Under the pieces are notes generated by a model. The model searched no databases. It was not told where the DNA came from and saw only the letters and a list, made by a program, of their open reading frames with translations. The position numbers were made by a program, and so were the translations under genes. From NCBI RefSeq assembly GCF_009176645.1, contig NZ_AP019007.1:2852001-2916000 (forward strand): a stretch of 64,000 nt of DNA. Direction: 5' to 3'. The DNA is from Enterobacter oligotrophicus (lineage in GTDB: Bacteria; Pseudomonadota; Gammaproteobacteria; Enterobacterales; Enterobacteriaceae). Shown in pieces: positions 50,832 through 60,722 of the stretch (its first letter is position 1; each line of letters opens with the position of its first letter).

Positions 50832-51848
50832 TTATTGCACCGCTTTATTCACGCTGGTCATGGCGCTCAGCGCGGCGGTCAGGCGGTCCAGATCGTCCAG
50901 CTGTGCCTGAATGGCCGACACTTTGCTGGTCTTCTCTTCCTCATTCAGACCTTTGTTGTCCTTCACGCCCTGCATCTCTTTAAACAGCGCCAGCTGGCGA
51001 ATCGGGACCAGTTGCAGGTCGCTTGATGGGCGGAATGGTGCCCAGCCCAGACGCTCCAGAACGGTTTTCTCTTCCGGCGTTTTGCCGTAATTCATGAAGA
51101 AGTCGTAGACCTTGTCTTTGGTGCTTTCAGACAGGTTTTTACGCCACACGATTGGGTCGCCAGGAATAAGGGGCGATTTCCAGATCACCTTCAGTGCTTT
51201 CAGCTTGTCTGGTGCGGAGGTCTTTAGCTTGTCGAGGTTTTCGGTGTTGTTAGTCGCAACGTCGACCTGCTTATTCGCCACGGCCAGAGCGTTCGTTTCA
51301 TGGCTGGCATTCACCGTGCGCTTGAAGTCGCTGGCGGAGGCGTTGTTTTTGGCGAAGACGTAGTAGCCAGGGACGAGGAAGCCTGAGGTAGAGTTCGGGT
51401 CGCCGTTACCAAAGGTGAGATCTTTGCGTTTGGCGAGCATGTCGTTGAGGTTGTTGATTGGGCTGTCTTTGTTGACGATCAGCACGCTCCAGTAGCCTGG
51501 GGAGCCATCAGCCGCAACGGTCTGGGCAAAGACCTGGCCGTTCGCGCGGTCCACCGCTTCCATGGCGGAGAGGTTGCCGTACCAGGCGATGTCCACTTTG
51601 TTGAAGCGCATCCCCTGGATGATGCCCGCATAGTCCGGGGCAAAGAAGGCGTTCACTTTGATCCCCAGTTTGGTTTCCATATCTTTCAGGAACGGTTCCC
51701 ACTGAGGTTTCAGATTCTGCTGTGATTCCGTCGAAATAATGCCAAAGTTCAGCGCCTTTTCCTGCTCTTCGGCGTGGGCCGGGCTTAACAGGGTGCTGAT
51801 GCTGAACATGCTGGTGAAGGCCAGCGCGGCAACCGTTTTATAGCTCAT
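50832..51848 (-). CDS. phnD: PhnD, periplasmic phosphonate-binding protein
   Basis: 338 aa from MSYKTVAAL, E. coli length; the ATG two codons upstream is too close to the AGGA ribosome site. Signal peptide ending SPAHA (about 26). Binding-protein type 2 fold with conserved FFAPDYAGIIQGMRFNKVDIAWYG and NGDPNSTSG. High-affinity binder of 2-aminoethylphosphonate and others for PhnCE. Confidence 0.96.
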   Translation of the reverse strand: MSYKTVAALAFTSMFSISTLLSPAHAEEQEKALNFGIISTESQQNLKPQWEPFLKDMETKLGIKVNAFFAPDYAGIIQGMRFNKVDIAWYGNLSAMEAVDRANGQVFAQTVAADGSPGYWSVLIVNKDSPINNLNDMLAKRKDLTFGNGDPNSTSGFLVPGYYVFAKNNASASDFKRTVNASHETNALAVANKQVDVATNNTENLDKLKTSAPDKLKALKVIWKSPLIPGDPIVWRKNLSESTKDKVYDFFMNYGKTPEEKTVLERLGWAPFRPSSDLQLVPIRQLALFKEMQGVKDNKGLNEEEKTSKVSAIQAQLDDLDRLTAALSAMTSVNKAVQ

Positions 51849-51871
51849 TTCCATTCCTCGTTGTGGAGACG

Positions 51872-52660
51872 TTAAGCAGCCTGCGCGTTCTCTTCGACGC
51901 GGTTAATGCTGCGGTAGAGATGGTCAAAACGTTCGTTATCAAACTGGTGGCTTGCGCCATCAAAGAAGACGTGCCCCTGACGCAGCGCGACGATGCGCTC
52001 GCAGTAGCGCAGGGCGTAATCCACCTGGTGCAGCGTTACCACCACGGTGATGCCGTCGTTCTGGTTAATGTCGCGCAGGGTTTCCATTACGATGCGGGCC
52101 GATTCCGGGTCCAGCGAGGCGATCGGTTCGTCGGCCAGAATGACTTTGGCTTTTTGCATTAATGCGCGGGCAATCGCCACGCGCTGCTGCTGTCCACCGG
52201 ACAGAGTGGAGACACGCTGGTGGGCAAAATGGGCCATGCCAACGCGGGTCAGCGCCTGCAGAGCCTCTTGTTTCTGGGATGGCGAAAACCAGCGCAGGCA
52301 GGTGCGCCAGAATGGGGTGCTGCCGAGTGCGCCAATCAGCACGTTCTCCAGCACCGTCAGACGATTCACCAGGTTGAATTGCTGGAAGATGTAGCCCGTC
52401 TGGGCGCGGCTTTTGCGAATATCGCGTGCCAGGCGGCCTGCGCGTTGCACGGTGTTACCCAGCAGCTCGACGTGACTTTCCGGCGTTTTATCGCAGGTAA
52501 TAAGGCCGCTTAAATGGCGCAGAAGGGTGGATTTACCTGAACCGGATGGCCCCAGCAGCGCTACCATTTCGCCCTGCTGGACGGTCAGATCAACGGCATG
52601 CAGAGCCTTATTGTGATGGAAGGTCTTGCTCAGTTTCTCGACGCGGATGACGGTTTGCAT
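51872..52660 (-). CDS. phnC: PhnC, phosphonate ABC transporter ATP-binding protein
   Basis: 262 aa, E. coli length. Walker [10 protein letters not shown], signature [15 protein letters not shown], Walker [13 protein letters not shown]. First gene of the phnCDEFGHIJKLMNOP operon, behind a PhoB-box-like region. Confidence 0.97.
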   Translation of the reverse strand: MQTVIRVEKLSKTFHHNKALHAVDLTVQQGEMVALLGPSGSGKSTLLRHLSGLITCDKTPESHVELLGNTVQRAGRLARDIRKSRAQTGYIFQQFNLVNRLTVLENVLIGALGSTPFWRTCLRWFSPSQKQEALQALTRVGMAHFAHQRVSTLSGGQQQRVAIARALMQKAKVILADEPIASLDPESARIVMETLRDINQNDGITVVVTLHQVDYALRYCERIVALRQGHVFFDGASHQFDNERFDHLYRSINRVEENAQAA

Positions 52661-52704
52661 GTGCGGGGCCTCACGTTAAATGTGGCCTCATGCTGGCGCA
52701 TCAA

Positions 52705-52767
52705 TATGACATTTGGGTTAAGTCTGGGTTGCGGGAATTTGAAGAGTTAATGTGATAGCGATGACAG
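52705..52767 (-). promoter_or_regulatory. PhoB-box-like region of the phn operon promoter
   Basis: On the minus strand CTGTCATCGCTATCACAT (52750-52767) carries a perfect CTGTCAT half-site and a weak second half. CTTAACCCAAATGTCATA (52706-52723) carries a further TGTCATA half in a context similar to the E. coli phnC promoter (AACCAAAT...GTCA). It lies 46-107 bp upstream of phnC. Phosphate-starvation control by PhoB is therefore expected. Confidence 0.6.
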
Positions 52768-52808
52768 CCAACGCAGGCGCGGTCAGCGCAGCGCCTCCGG
52801 GTGCTGTT

Positions 52809-52839
52809 GCCGGATGTGCTGCGCTTATCCGGCCTACGA
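52809..52839. repeat. Single REP unit (GCCGGATG family)
   Basis: GCCGGATGTGCTGCGCTTATCCGGCCTAC, a lone REP unit between yjdN and the phn promoter, overlapping the last codons of yjdN. Confidence 0.8.
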
Positions 52840-53277
52840 CGTTTGCTGCTGCTTAACGACGTTTATCATCCACGGCACACCGTATTTATCGGTGACTTTG
52901 CCGAAGCCGTGCGCCCAGAAGGTCTCCTGCCAGGCCATTTCGACATTGCCACCTGCGGCAAGGTTATCGAACCAGCGTTTACCTTCCTCGACATCCTGTG
53001 TATCCAGTACCAGCGTAAATCCGGCGTACTGTGCGCTGCTGCCTGGTGGCAGACCGTCGCTCATCATGATATCGCTGCCAGCAATACGGACATTAGAATG
53101 GGCGATGGCTGAATCCGGAAATTGCATGGCAGACGGGCAGCCTTCTTCGCTGTGGTCGTCTTTTGGCATTTCGCCGAAGGTGATTTTATAGAGAAGTTCT
53201 GCGCCGACAGCGTGCTGATAGAAGGCGGTTGCCTCTGCACAGTTACCGGCGAATGAGATGTAGGGACTTAATGGCAT
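52834..53277 (-). CDS. yjdN: YjdN (formerly PhnB), VOC-superfamily protein
   Basis: 147 aa from MPLSPYISFAG, E. coli length; GAGG lies 8 nt upstream and an in-frame ATG two codons earlier is less likely. Glyoxalase/dioxygenase-like VOC fold of the PhnB group (FAGNCAEATAFYQHAVGAELLYKI, ETFWAHGFGKVTDKYGVPWMINV). Named for its place by the phn operon, but not needed for phosphonate use in E. coli; function unknown. Confidence 0.93.
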   Translation of the reverse strand: MPLSPYISFAGNCAEATAFYQHAVGAELLYKITFGEMPKDDHSEEGCPSAMQFPDSAIAHSNVRIAGSDIMMSDGLPPGSSAQYAGFTLVLDTQDVEEGKRWFDNLAAGGNVEMAWQETFWAHGFGKVTDKYGVPWMINVVKQQQTS

Positions 53278-53319
53278 AATCATTACCTCAGGTAAGAGAA
53301 GCCCGTTAAGTGTAGTCCC

Positions 53320-53353
53320 CGCAGGCCCGGTAAGCGAAGCGCTACCGGGCGGG
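53320..53353. repeat. Short REP-like palindrome
   Basis: GCAGGCCCGGTAAGCGAAGCGCTACCGGGC forms a hairpin in the 80-bp yjdM-yjdN gap; a diverged member of the GCCGGGTGGCGGC family. Confidence 0.7.
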
Positions 53354-53357
53354 TGAA

Positions 53358-53693
53358 TCAGTTCTTTTTCACGAACTCAGATTTCAGCTTCATCGGGCCG
53401 AAGCCGTCAATTTTGCAATCGATATTGTGATCGCCTTCAACCAGACGGATGTTCTTCACTTTAGTGCCGATTTTCAGTATGGAAGAGCTGCCCTTTACCT
53501 TCAGGTCTTTAATCACGGTGACGCTGTCGCCGTCAGCCAGCAGATTACCGTTCGCATCTTTAACGATCAGTTCATCGCTTTCCTGCGACGGCTCTGCATC
53601 GTTCCATTCATGCGCGCATTCCGGGCAAATGAACATGCCATTATCTTCATAGGTATATTCAGAATTGCATTTCGGGCAGTGTGGGAGTTGCAT
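53358..53693 (-). CDS. yjdM: YjdM (formerly PhnA), zinc-ribbon protein
   Basis: 111 aa, E. coli length. N-terminal zinc ribbon with CPKC (about 7-10) and CPEC (about 24-27), then an SH3-like PhnA domain ([25 protein letters not shown]). Not the phosphonoacetate hydrolase that shares the PhnA name in other bacteria. Function unknown. Two codons after MQLPHCP fit the conserved start. Confidence 0.95.
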   Translation of the reverse strand: MQLPHCPKCNSEYTYEDNGMFICPECAHEWNDAEPSQESDELIVKDANGNLLADGDSVTVIKDLKVKGSSSILKIGTKVKNIRLVEGDHNIDCKIDGFGPMKLKSEFVKKN

Positions 53694-54288
53694 GTTGGTA
53701 TCCTCAAAAAAGTGTTAACACGCTGGAAAATGCCAGCTAAATGACGGCAGGATGCCGTAAAAGGCCGCAAGTATAACGCAAATCCACACTTTTGTCGGTG
53801 CCATTGCGTGATAAAAAAAGTATGAAAAATGTGTCCGGGGTGACACTTCCTGTCAGTCAGTTAAGCGATGCTTACTTCATTAACACGATGAATAGAAACG
53901 ACGCTAAATATATCGAATATTTTATTGCATCAAATTGCTACGCTCTTCCATTTCGGATAAGGTTAAGCGATACGTTGTTATTTATCCTGCTCTCTGACGT
54001 CATTCATTTGATGGCGGTGGTGAATTACCTCTCTTTTCAGGTGGGTAAATAACAATGATATATCCTTAAGTTTCCTGAAACTGAGCGACGTTTTTTATCT
54101 TTTGGCTTCCTGGCCAAGGGGGATGTTTTACACGCCTTGCAAGGATAGAAATATATTTCTTATTACCATCAAGTAGTTATATTTAGTGAACATGTTTTCC
54201 ATACGTGATCATATAAGCCGAAACAGCATTATTAAAACAAAGTGGCTTAATAAAAGTAATAAATTTGCGTTAAGGGAAGGCTTTTATC
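53694..54288. other. Long AT-rich intergenic region between yjdM and crfC
   Basis: 595 bp. Contains the divergent yjdM and crfC promoters. A reading frame at 53822-54052 (+, 76 aa, MKNVSGVTLPVSQ...) is open but has no good ribosome site and no recognisable similarity, so it is not called as a gene. No stable long hairpin or repeat seen; the segment 54053-54280 is particularly AT-rich. Confidence 0.5.
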
Positions 54289-56634
54289 ATGCACACACAG
54301 ACCATTTTTGAATTAAGCCAGGAAGCAGAGCGCTTGTTACAGCTCGCACTGCAGAATCTTGATACGTTGAAATCAATGCCGATGGCGATGCTGGACAGTA
54401 CCGCCGCCGCCATTACGGGCGTTAATAACAATGTACTGCCGTTGCATTTCAGTGCTCGCGGCGTTGATGCACAGCAGGCAATGCTAAATAATGAATTACG
54501 TAAAATAACCCGTCTTGAAATGGTATTGGCTATCGTCGGAACCATGAAGGCGGGTAAATCGACCACCATTAACGCGATTGTGGGGACTGAAGTATTGCCG
54601 AACCGCAATCGCCCTATGACAGCACTTCCTACCCTGATTCGCCATACGCCGGACCAGAAAGAGCCGGTTCTGCATTTCTCGCATGCCTCTCCTATTGATG
54701 CATTGATTCAGCAGTTGCAGAAAAAGCTCTGCGATTACGATCGCGGTAAGCTGGCGCAGCGTCTGGAAATTGATAAAGACATGAACACGCTGCTGGAGCG
54801 CATTGAAAAAGGGGAGGCGTTTGAAAAGCATCATCTGGGTGCAGAGCCGATATTTCATTGCCTGAAGAGCCTTAATGACCTGGTGCGGCTTTCCCAGGCT
54901 CTGGGCGTTGACTTCCCGTTTTCTGAGTACGCCGCCATTGAACACATTCCGGTGATTGAAGTGGAGTTTGTCCATCTTGCGGGTCTGGATGCGCATCTTG
55001 GTCAGCTGACGTTGCTTGATACGCCGGGGCCGAACGAGGCCGGGCAACCGCACCTGCAAAAAATGCTTAGCGAACAGCTGGCGCGAGCGTCAGCGGTTCT
55101 GGCGGTGATGGATTATACCCAGCTCAAATCTATTTCCGATGAAGAGGTCCGCCAGGCGATTTCCGTGGCGGGAAAATCGGTGCCGCTGTATGCGCTGGTC
55201 AATAAGTTTGATCAGAAAGACCGCAACAGTGATGACGAAGAGCAGGTCAGGGCGATGATTTCCGGCACCTTAATGAAAGGGAATATCTCGCCGGGACAGA
55301 TTTACCCGGTTTCGTCGATGTGGGCTTATCTGGCGAACCGCGCCCGGTATGAAATGAACACCTACGGGCGGCTTCCCGATCCCCTGGAGCAGCGCTGGGT
55401 GCAGGATTTTGCCGAAGCTGCGTTAGGACGTCGGTGGCGCACGGCCGATCTGGATGATATTGACCATATTCGCCACGCCGCCGATCTGCTGTGGGAAGAT
55501 TCTCTGTTCGAACAGCCGATCCGCAAGCTGATTTACGCCGCGTATGCCAACGCCTCGTTGTTCGCTCTGCGTTCTGCGTCGCATAAGCTGCTTAACTACG
55601 CGCAAAATGCCAGGGAGTATCTCGATTTTCGCTATCAGGGGCTGACGGTCGCTTTTGAGGAGCTTGAGCTGAATATCACACGTCTTGAGGACGATATGGC
55701 GATGCTGCAGACGCGCCAGAGTGTGGTCAGTGATGAAGTGACACATGAAGTGGAAGAGGCGCTTAATGCCACCGATGAGTTTATGGCCCGGCAGAAGACG
55801 TCGCTCCAGCAGGCGATTGGTCATCTTTTCAGCCGCCATAATGTTTTAGATTTGGCGGGCCTTGCACCGCGCAGCGACGAGCCGGACGCGCTGAATCAGC
55901 TGGTGCTTGAGGACGAAGGGCAGGCACAGATCGTGCTGAGTAAGATCCGTTCCTCCTGCGAGCTGATTATGCTGGACGCGCAAAATAAAATTGCCCGCGA
56001 GCTGGCGTTACGTTTCGATCAACTGGAGTCGACGCTGGCGCGTTCGCTGAATGAGGCGATGCGTCCGATAGAGACGCGGATTAAAGAGCAGTTAAGCGAC
56101 GCCGGATTTCGGGCGCGCATCAGCTTCCCGGCGTTTCAGGCGAATCAGCTTAACTTCAACACTCGCGTGCTGTTTAACGATGCCATTGCGCCGGATAACC
56201 GCCCGGCGGGGCAGCCTTCCGGGGCGGGCAGTATGCGTGAGACGGTATCGCGCTGGCTAAACAACCCTGGCTGGGGCTGGGAGGATTATGTGGTGGCGCG
56301 CACGCGGTACGTTATCGATGTCGCGCAACTTCATGACAAGTTTATGCGACATATTGATCAGTTTTGTGAACAAATCCGTAAGGCTTTGGCTGCGCAGGTC
56401 GATGTCTCTGTTACGGCAGGTATGGCAACGTTCTTTGCTGAATTCTCGCTATGCCTGGCCGGGTTACAGGAAAGTTTGCGTGATAGCCTCGCCGTGCGGC
56501 AGCAAAATGAGCATTCGACCCGAGCGCTCAGCCAGCTGTTAAAACAAAGCCTCACGACTGCGACGTGGATTCAGGAAGATACCCGACTGTTACGTGATGA
56601 TATTCAAACCTTATTCGCGGCAGAGCAACCATGA
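54289..56634 (+). CDS. crfC: CrfC, dynamin-like GTPase (clamp-binding factor)
   Basis: 781 aa, longer than E. coli CrfC/YjdA (742). Dynamin-family GTPase: G1 P-loop GTMKAGKSTT (near 84-93), G2 region NRPMTALPT, G3 DTPGPNE, G4 NKFDQ. The C-terminal half is a helical stalk with coiled coil (LEELELNITRLEDDMAMLQTRQ). In E. coli it binds the DNA polymerase sliding clamp and affects nascent-strand colocalisation and chromosome partition. The stop overlaps the yjcZ start by 4 bp. Confidence 0.94.
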   Translation: MHTQTIFELSQEAERLLQLALQNLDTLKSMPMAMLDSTAAAITGVNNNVLPLHFSARGVDAQQAMLNNELRKITRLEMVLAIVGTMKAGKSTTINAIVGTEVLPNRNRPMTALPTLIRHTPDQKEPVLHFSHASPIDALIQQLQKKLCDYDRGKLAQRLEIDKDMNTLLERIEKGEAFEKHHLGAEPIFHCLKSLNDLVRLSQALGVDFPFSEYAAIEHIPVIEVEFVHLAGLDAHLGQLTLLDTPGPNEAGQPHLQKMLSEQLARASAVLAVMDYTQLKSISDEEVRQAISVAGKSVPLYALVNKFDQKDRNSDDEEQVRAMISGTLMKGNISPGQIYPVSSMWAYLANRARYEMNTYGRLPDPLEQRWVQDFAEAALGRRWRTADLDDIDHIRHAADLLWEDSLFEQPIRKLIYAAYANASLFALRSASHKLLNYAQNAREYLDFRYQGLTVAFEELELNITRLEDDMAMLQTRQSVVSDEVTHEVEEALNATDEFMARQKTSLQQAIGHLFSRHNVLDLAGLAPRSDEPDALNQLVLEDEGQAQIVLSKIRSSCELIMLDAQNKIARELALRFDQLESTLARSLNEAMRPIETRIKEQLSDAGFRARISFPAFQANQLNFNTRVLFNDAIAPDNRPAGQPSGAGSMRETVSRWLNNPGWGWEDYVVARTRYVIDVAQLHDKFMRHIDQFCEQIRKALAAQVDVSVTAGMATFFAEFSLCLAGLQESLRDSLAVRQQNEHSTRALSQLLKQSLTTATWIQEDTRLLRDDIQTLFAAEQP

Positions 56635-57509
56635 CAACACCGCTACTGAACGGTCCTGGGCGGACGCTGGAGTGTATTCATCCGAAATTTATGGTCGATC
56701 TGGTTCAGGGGGTGGACGCGTCGCGTCATACCCAACTGGGCCCACAGCAGCTGCAGTTTCGTGAGCGTTTGACTCAGGAGATCATGACGCAAACCCGGTT
56801 GCGGCCGTGGGCGATGGCGGGAATGCTCAACGAAAATGCAGCATTACGCCTGGGCCTGGCGGAGAAACTGGCTGGTATGCTTGACCCCGGCCATCTGGCG
56901 CTGACGCGTATGACTGACAAACTGCTGGCGTTGCGTCAGCAGACGAACCTGCGTGTGGCCCAGTCTCCGGGGCTCATGCAGCAGTACGACGAACTTTCTT
57001 CTCACTTTAAACAACGTGCCGCTTATAAAGAGAAGGCGCTTACGCAGCGCGGGCTAACGGTGCAGGCGGGGGAACATAGCGAGCAAATTTTTACCCGCTG
57101 GCGTGCCGGGCAGTATGACGGCTGGTCACTGGCCGGGCGCTGCTATATTGCTCTGGAAGAGTTACGCTGGGGGCCATTTGGTGATGCCTGCCGTCTGGGG
57201 AATGACGATGTGGCGGCAATGCTCAAAGACAACCTGCGCAGCATGGCGGCGAATTACCTTGCGCAGGGGATTAATGCCTCGCCCACGACCCGCCATTTTT
57301 ACCATCAATGGCTAGCGACGCCCGCCGCTCCGGGCCTGATGGATCATAAAGATATGCTGGGCTGGCTGGGTGACTGGTGCCAGGCGGATAAACATCCGGT
57401 GAGCTGGTCAGTCACGCAGAACTGGCAAACGGTAGCGCTGGGAATGCCAAGACTCTGTTCGGCAAAACGACTGGTTGAAGGGATGGTGGAAGAGATTTTT
57501 GGTGGCTGA
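56631..57509 (+). CDS. yjcZ: YjcZ, uncharacterised partner gene of crfC
   Basis: 292 aa, E. coli YjcZ length, highly conserved in the central and C-terminal part (RLTQEIMTQTRLRPWAMAGM, SGLMQQ-like SPGLMQQYDELSSHFKQR). Mostly helical and soluble, with no recognisable enzymatic motif. Overlaps crfC by 4 bp (ATGA), so co-translated. In E. coli, yjcZ has been linked to motility of a c-di-GMP phosphodiesterase mutant when overexpressed; mechanism unknown. Confidence 0.93.
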   Translation: MTTPLLNGPGRTLECIHPKFMVDLVQGVDASRHTQLGPQQLQFRERLTQEIMTQTRLRPWAMAGMLNENAALRLGLAEKLAGMLDPGHLALTRMTDKLLALRQQTNLRVAQSPGLMQQYDELSSHFKQRAAYKEKALTQRGLTVQAGEHSEQIFTRWRAGQYDGWSLAGRCYIALEELRWGPFGDACRLGNDDVAAMLKDNLRSMAANYLAQGINASPTTRHFYHQWLATPAAPGLMDHKDMLGWLGDWCQADKHPVSWSVTQNWQTVALGMPRLCSAKRLVEGMVEEIFGG

Positions 57510-57514
57510 AGCAA

Positions 57515-57536
57515 TCCCCCTCTTTACAGGAGGGGG
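57515..57536. terminator. GC-rich hairpin between yjcZ and kdgT
   Basis: CCCCCTC...GAGGGGG stem between two convergent genes. Could be a terminator or a decayed CCCTCTCCC-family REP unit; no clear T-tract. Confidence 0.4.
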
Positions 57537-57544
57537 AGGGTGTA

Positions 57545-58537
57545 TCAATGGTGCAATTCGACGGGTTTTGATTCTGTCTGAACGTCTGGAGCATTTCCGA
57601 AGCGTCTGGCGTACAGCGCTGTGATGATGGGCACCAGAATCGCCGTCACAATCACACTGGCGGCAACTAGCGCCGTGGCAGAAGCCGCAACGGGTTCAAA
57701 CGCCGGGTTAATCTGGGCAATAATCACCGGGTTCGCCACTGCAGCGCCTGCCGCAGAAGAGGCGGCTACACCCGCTGTACCGTTTCCTCCACCAATGACG
57801 CGGTCAGCGATAATCAGCGGAATGCCGGTGATAACGATGACTGCCACGCCCAGTACAATCCCCAGCAGGCCGGTATCAAGGATCACGTTCAGATTAATGG
57901 TATTACCCAGCGCGAAGCCGAAGAACGGGATCAGTACCGGCGTGGCTTTGCTGAAGAAATCACGCAGATCGTGATCGAGGTTACCCAGCGCAAAACCGAT
58001 CAGGAACGGCAGGATCGCGCCGACAAAGTGATGGGGTTCAAAGGAGGCCAGACCCGCAGAGCCGAGGATCAGCATGGTCATCAGCGGGCCGGACTCCAGA
58101 GACATCAGTACAAACGCGCCCGATTCTTCCTTTGTGCCGTACTGGTTCATCAGGCTGGCATAGAGCCCGCCGTTAGTCATGTCCATTGCTGAAACGATGG
58201 CCAGAACGGATAATCCGGCAAAGAACCCGGTCTGAACACCATTCTCTGGAATGAACATCGCGCAGACCATTGCCACCACCCATGCGACGGCTATTTTGGT
58301 GAGCACCAGCGTGCCGGATTTCCGTAAAACTGTACCGGTAGCACGCAAATTAATTGAGGCACCGATACAAAAGAACCATACGGCCAGGATCGGTACTGTT
58401 CCGGCAATCATCCCTTTTGTGAAACCACCAAAATAAGCGCCAGTGTCTGGTGCCAGCGTATTTAAGATCGCGCCCAACACCAGCGGAACCAGCATCATCC
58501 CACCGGGAATGCGTTCTATCGTGGCTTTAATTTTCAT
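57545..58537 (-). CDS. kdgT: KdgT, 2-keto-3-deoxygluconate permease
   Basis: 330 aa from the second of two adjacent ATGs, which aligns with E. coli KdgT ([18 protein letters not shown]). About ten membrane segments and the KDGT family signatures ([34 protein letters not shown] in part, [24 protein letters not shown]). Imports KDG from pectin and hexuronate breakdown with protons. Not at this position in E. coli K-12, where kdgT is elsewhere. Confidence 0.93.
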   Translation of the reverse strand: MKIKATIERIPGGMMLVPLVLGAILNTLAPDTGAYFGGFTKGMIAGTVPILAVWFFCIGASINLRATGTVLRKSGTLVLTKIAVAWVVAMVCAMFIPENGVQTGFFAGLSVLAIVSAMDMTNGGLYASLMNQYGTKEESGAFVLMSLESGPLMTMLILGSAGLASFEPHHFVGAILPFLIGFALGNLDHDLRDFFSKATPVLIPFFGFALGNTINLNVILDTGLLGIVLGVAVIVITGIPLIIADRVIGGGNGTAGVAASSAAGAAVANPVIIAQINPAFEPVAASATALVAASVIVTAILVPIITALYARRFGNAPDVQTESKPVELHH

Positions 58538-59186
58538 CATTAACCCTCACATCTCATCCCGCGTGACTGGCGGAAAGATCAAAAATACAATTCATTGAAT
58601 TCAATTAAGTAACTGATTTATAAGTCACTTAATTTATTACCCATGCAATAAAATTTAATAAATGTGCTCTGCTAACTACGCGTGCAAGCGCATAAGGTGT
58701 TGCGTTCGGATTTATCATGCGATCAATGGAATAATGATTCAATGAAAATAAAACAGTGTTTTAGTTATCTTCGTCACATATTCAATGTAAACAGAGAAAT
58801 CGTCTTTGAATAATTAAAAATTATGTAAAGTTGATGTGAAGGAATGTGGCTGTTTTTTTGTTCTGCAGGCAATAATAACCTGCGTGAAAATATTTTCTGG
58901 GTATCGCCTGAAAAAGGGTGTACCCGCATTAATTGACATTTGTTGAAAACAACTGACGAACTGGAAAGAATATGTGTGAAGTTGATCACATATATAAACG
59001 CTGGTAGGGTAAAAAGGTCATTAACTGCCCAGACAGGCGTCAACAGGTTCGGTTGTATCGACGCAAAACGTCAATGTAAGTAAACCTGCTACGCTTGAAT
59101 AAGGTGATTCGCATGGAGCGAATCCCAGGTTCACAGATCGCGAACGGGACTGTGAATCGGACAGGGCTGAGTCTACGAGGAAAGCT
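58538..59186. other. Long divergent regulatory region kdgT/proP
   Basis: 649 bp without a supported gene. It carries the kdgT promoter side (AT-rich, 58560-58760) and the proP P1/P2 promoters. CTACGCT at 59089-59095 resembles a sigmaS-type -10 and is a candidate proP P2 element. An 89-codon minus-strand frame at 58774-59043 covers the promoter sites and is not called. Confidence 0.55.
58975..58990. promoter_or_regulatory. CRP site of proP P1
   Basis: TGTGA-N6-TCACA, a perfect CRP core, about 200 bp upstream of proP. CRP is known to repress proP P1 in E. coli and the relative location fits. Confidence 0.7.
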
Positions 59187-60689
59187 ATGCTTAGAAGGAA
59201 AAAAGTTAAACCGATTACGCTGCGCGACGTCACCATTATCGATGATGCAAAACTGCGTAAAGCGATTACCGCCGCTTCGCTCGGTAATGCGATGGAATGG
59301 TTCGATTTCGGTGTCTACGGTTTCGTGGCCTATGCATTAGGTAAAGTGTTTTTCCCTGGTGCCGATCCCAGCCTGCAGATGATTGCCGCACTGGGTACGT
59401 TCTCCGTTCCCTTCCTGATTCGTCCACTGGGTGGTCTCTTTTTCGGTATGCTCGGCGATAAATATGGTCGCCAGAAAATACTTGCTATCACCATTGTTAT
59501 TATGTCGATCAGTACATTCTGTATCGGCCTGATACCGTCCTACGCCTCGATTGGCATATGGGCACCGATTCTGCTGCTGCTCTGTAAGATGGCGCAGGGC
59601 TTCTCCGTCGGGGGCGAATATACCGGTGCGTCGATCTTCGTCGCGGAGTATTCCCCGGACCGTAAACGCGGCTTTATGGGAAGCTGGCTGGACTTCGGTT
59701 CGATTGCCGGGTTTGTGATGGGCGCGGGGGTCGTGGTGCTGATTTCAACCGTGGTTGGTGAAGAGAACTTCCTCGACTGGGGCTGGCGTATTCCGTTCTT
59801 TATAGCGCTTCCGCTGGGTATTATTGGTCTTTACCTGCGTCACGCGCTGGAAGAGACGCCTGCGTTCCAGCAGCACGTTGATAAGCTGGAGCAGGGTGAC
59901 CGCGAAGGGTTGCAGGAAGGCCCGAAAGTGTCGTTCAAGGAGATTGCGACCAAACACTGGCGCAGCCTGCTGACCTGTATTGGTCTGGTGATTTCCACCA
60001 ACGTGACCTACTACATGCTGCTGACCTACATGCCGAGCTACCTGTCGCATAACCTGCACTACTCGGAAGATCACGGTGTGCTGATTATTATCGCCATCAT
60101 GGTCGGTATGCTGTTTGTGCAGCCGATTATGGGTCTGTTGAGTGACCGTTTTGGTCGTCGACCGTTTATCATCCTTGGCAGTGTGGCGTTGTTTGCGCTG
60201 GCGATCCCGGCCTTTATTCTGATTAACAGTAATGTGCTGGGCCTGATTTTTGCTGGCCTGCTGATGCTGGCGGTGATCCTCAACTGCTTTATCGGGGTGA
60301 TGGCCTCTACGTTGCCAGCTATGTTCCCGACGCACATTCGTTATAGTGCGCTGGCGGCGGCCTTTAACATCTCGGTTCTGATTGCCGGTCTGACGCCGAC
60401 ACTCGCAGCTTCGCTGGTGGAGAGTACGCAGAATCTGATGATGCCTGCTTATTACCTGATGGTTATCGCGGTGATTGGCTTGATTACGGGTATCACCATG
60501 AAGGAGACGGCAAACCGTCCTCTGAAAGGCGCAACGCCTGCGGCGTCTGATATCCAGGAAGCGAAAGAGATCCTGCGTGAGCACTACGATAATGTAGAGC
60601 AAAAGATAGAAGACATTGATGCAGAGATTGAAGAGCTGCAGAAAAAGCGTTCTCGCCTGGTGGATCAGCATCCACGAATTAACGAGTAG
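59187..60689 (+). CDS. proP: ProP, proline/betaine osmosensory transporter
   Basis: 500 aa, E. coli length. Major facilitator family with 12 membrane segments (GNAMEWFDFGVYGFVAYALG, RPLGGLFFGMLGDKYGRQK, LLSDRFGRRPF) and the characteristic C-terminal antiparallel coiled coil (NVEQKIEDIDAEIEELQKKRSRLVDQ region, from about 465). Imports proline, glycine betaine and other osmolytes on hyperosmotic shock. Promoter region has a CRP site. Followed by a strong terminator. Confidence 0.97.
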   Translation: MLRRKKVKPITLRDVTIIDDAKLRKAITAASLGNAMEWFDFGVYGFVAYALGKVFFPGADPSLQMIAALGTFSVPFLIRPLGGLFFGMLGDKYGRQKILAITIVIMSISTFCIGLIPSYASIGIWAPILLLLCKMAQGFSVGGEYTGASIFVAEYSPDRKRGFMGSWLDFGSIAGFVMGAGVVVLISTVVGEENFLDWGWRIPFFIALPLGIIGLYLRHALEETPAFQQHVDKLEQGDREGLQEGPKVSFKEIATKHWRSLLTCIGLVISTNVTYYMLLTYMPSYLSHNLHYSEDHGVLIIIAIMVGMLFVQPIMGLLSDRFGRRPFIILGSVALFALAIPAFILINSNVLGLIFAGLLMLAVILNCFIGVMASTLPAMFPTHIRYSALAAAFNISVLIAGLTPTLAASLVESTQNLMMPAYYLMVIAVIGLITGITMKETANRPLKGATPAASDIQEAKEILREHYDNVEQKIEDIDAEIEELQKKRSRLVDQHPRINE

Positions 60690-60694
60690 TGATG

Positions 60695-60722
60695 AAACCC
60701 GCCGCTGGCGGGTTTTCTTTTA
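60695..60722 (+). terminator. Intrinsic terminator of proP
   Basis: 9-bp stem AAACCCGCC/GGCGGGTTT with a 3-nt loop and a T-rich tail, directly after proP and ending at the stop codon of the convergent metal exporter gene. Confidence 0.9.

Noticed and set aside
52834..53693. yjdN/yjdM as phosphonate-degrading enzymes (phnB/phnA)
   Set aside because: The historic names come from location only; neither has residues of phosphonoacetate hydrolase and E. coli does not need them for phosphonate use.
53792..54052. Plus-strand ORF of up to 86 aa between yjdM and crfC
   Set aside because: Begins at TTG or an ATG without a ribosome site, AT-rich, unlike known proteins; left as uncertain intergenic sequence.
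58774..59043. Minus-strand ORF of 89 aa upstream of proP
   Set aside because: Covers the proP promoter and CRP site, has no similarity and no ribosome site.
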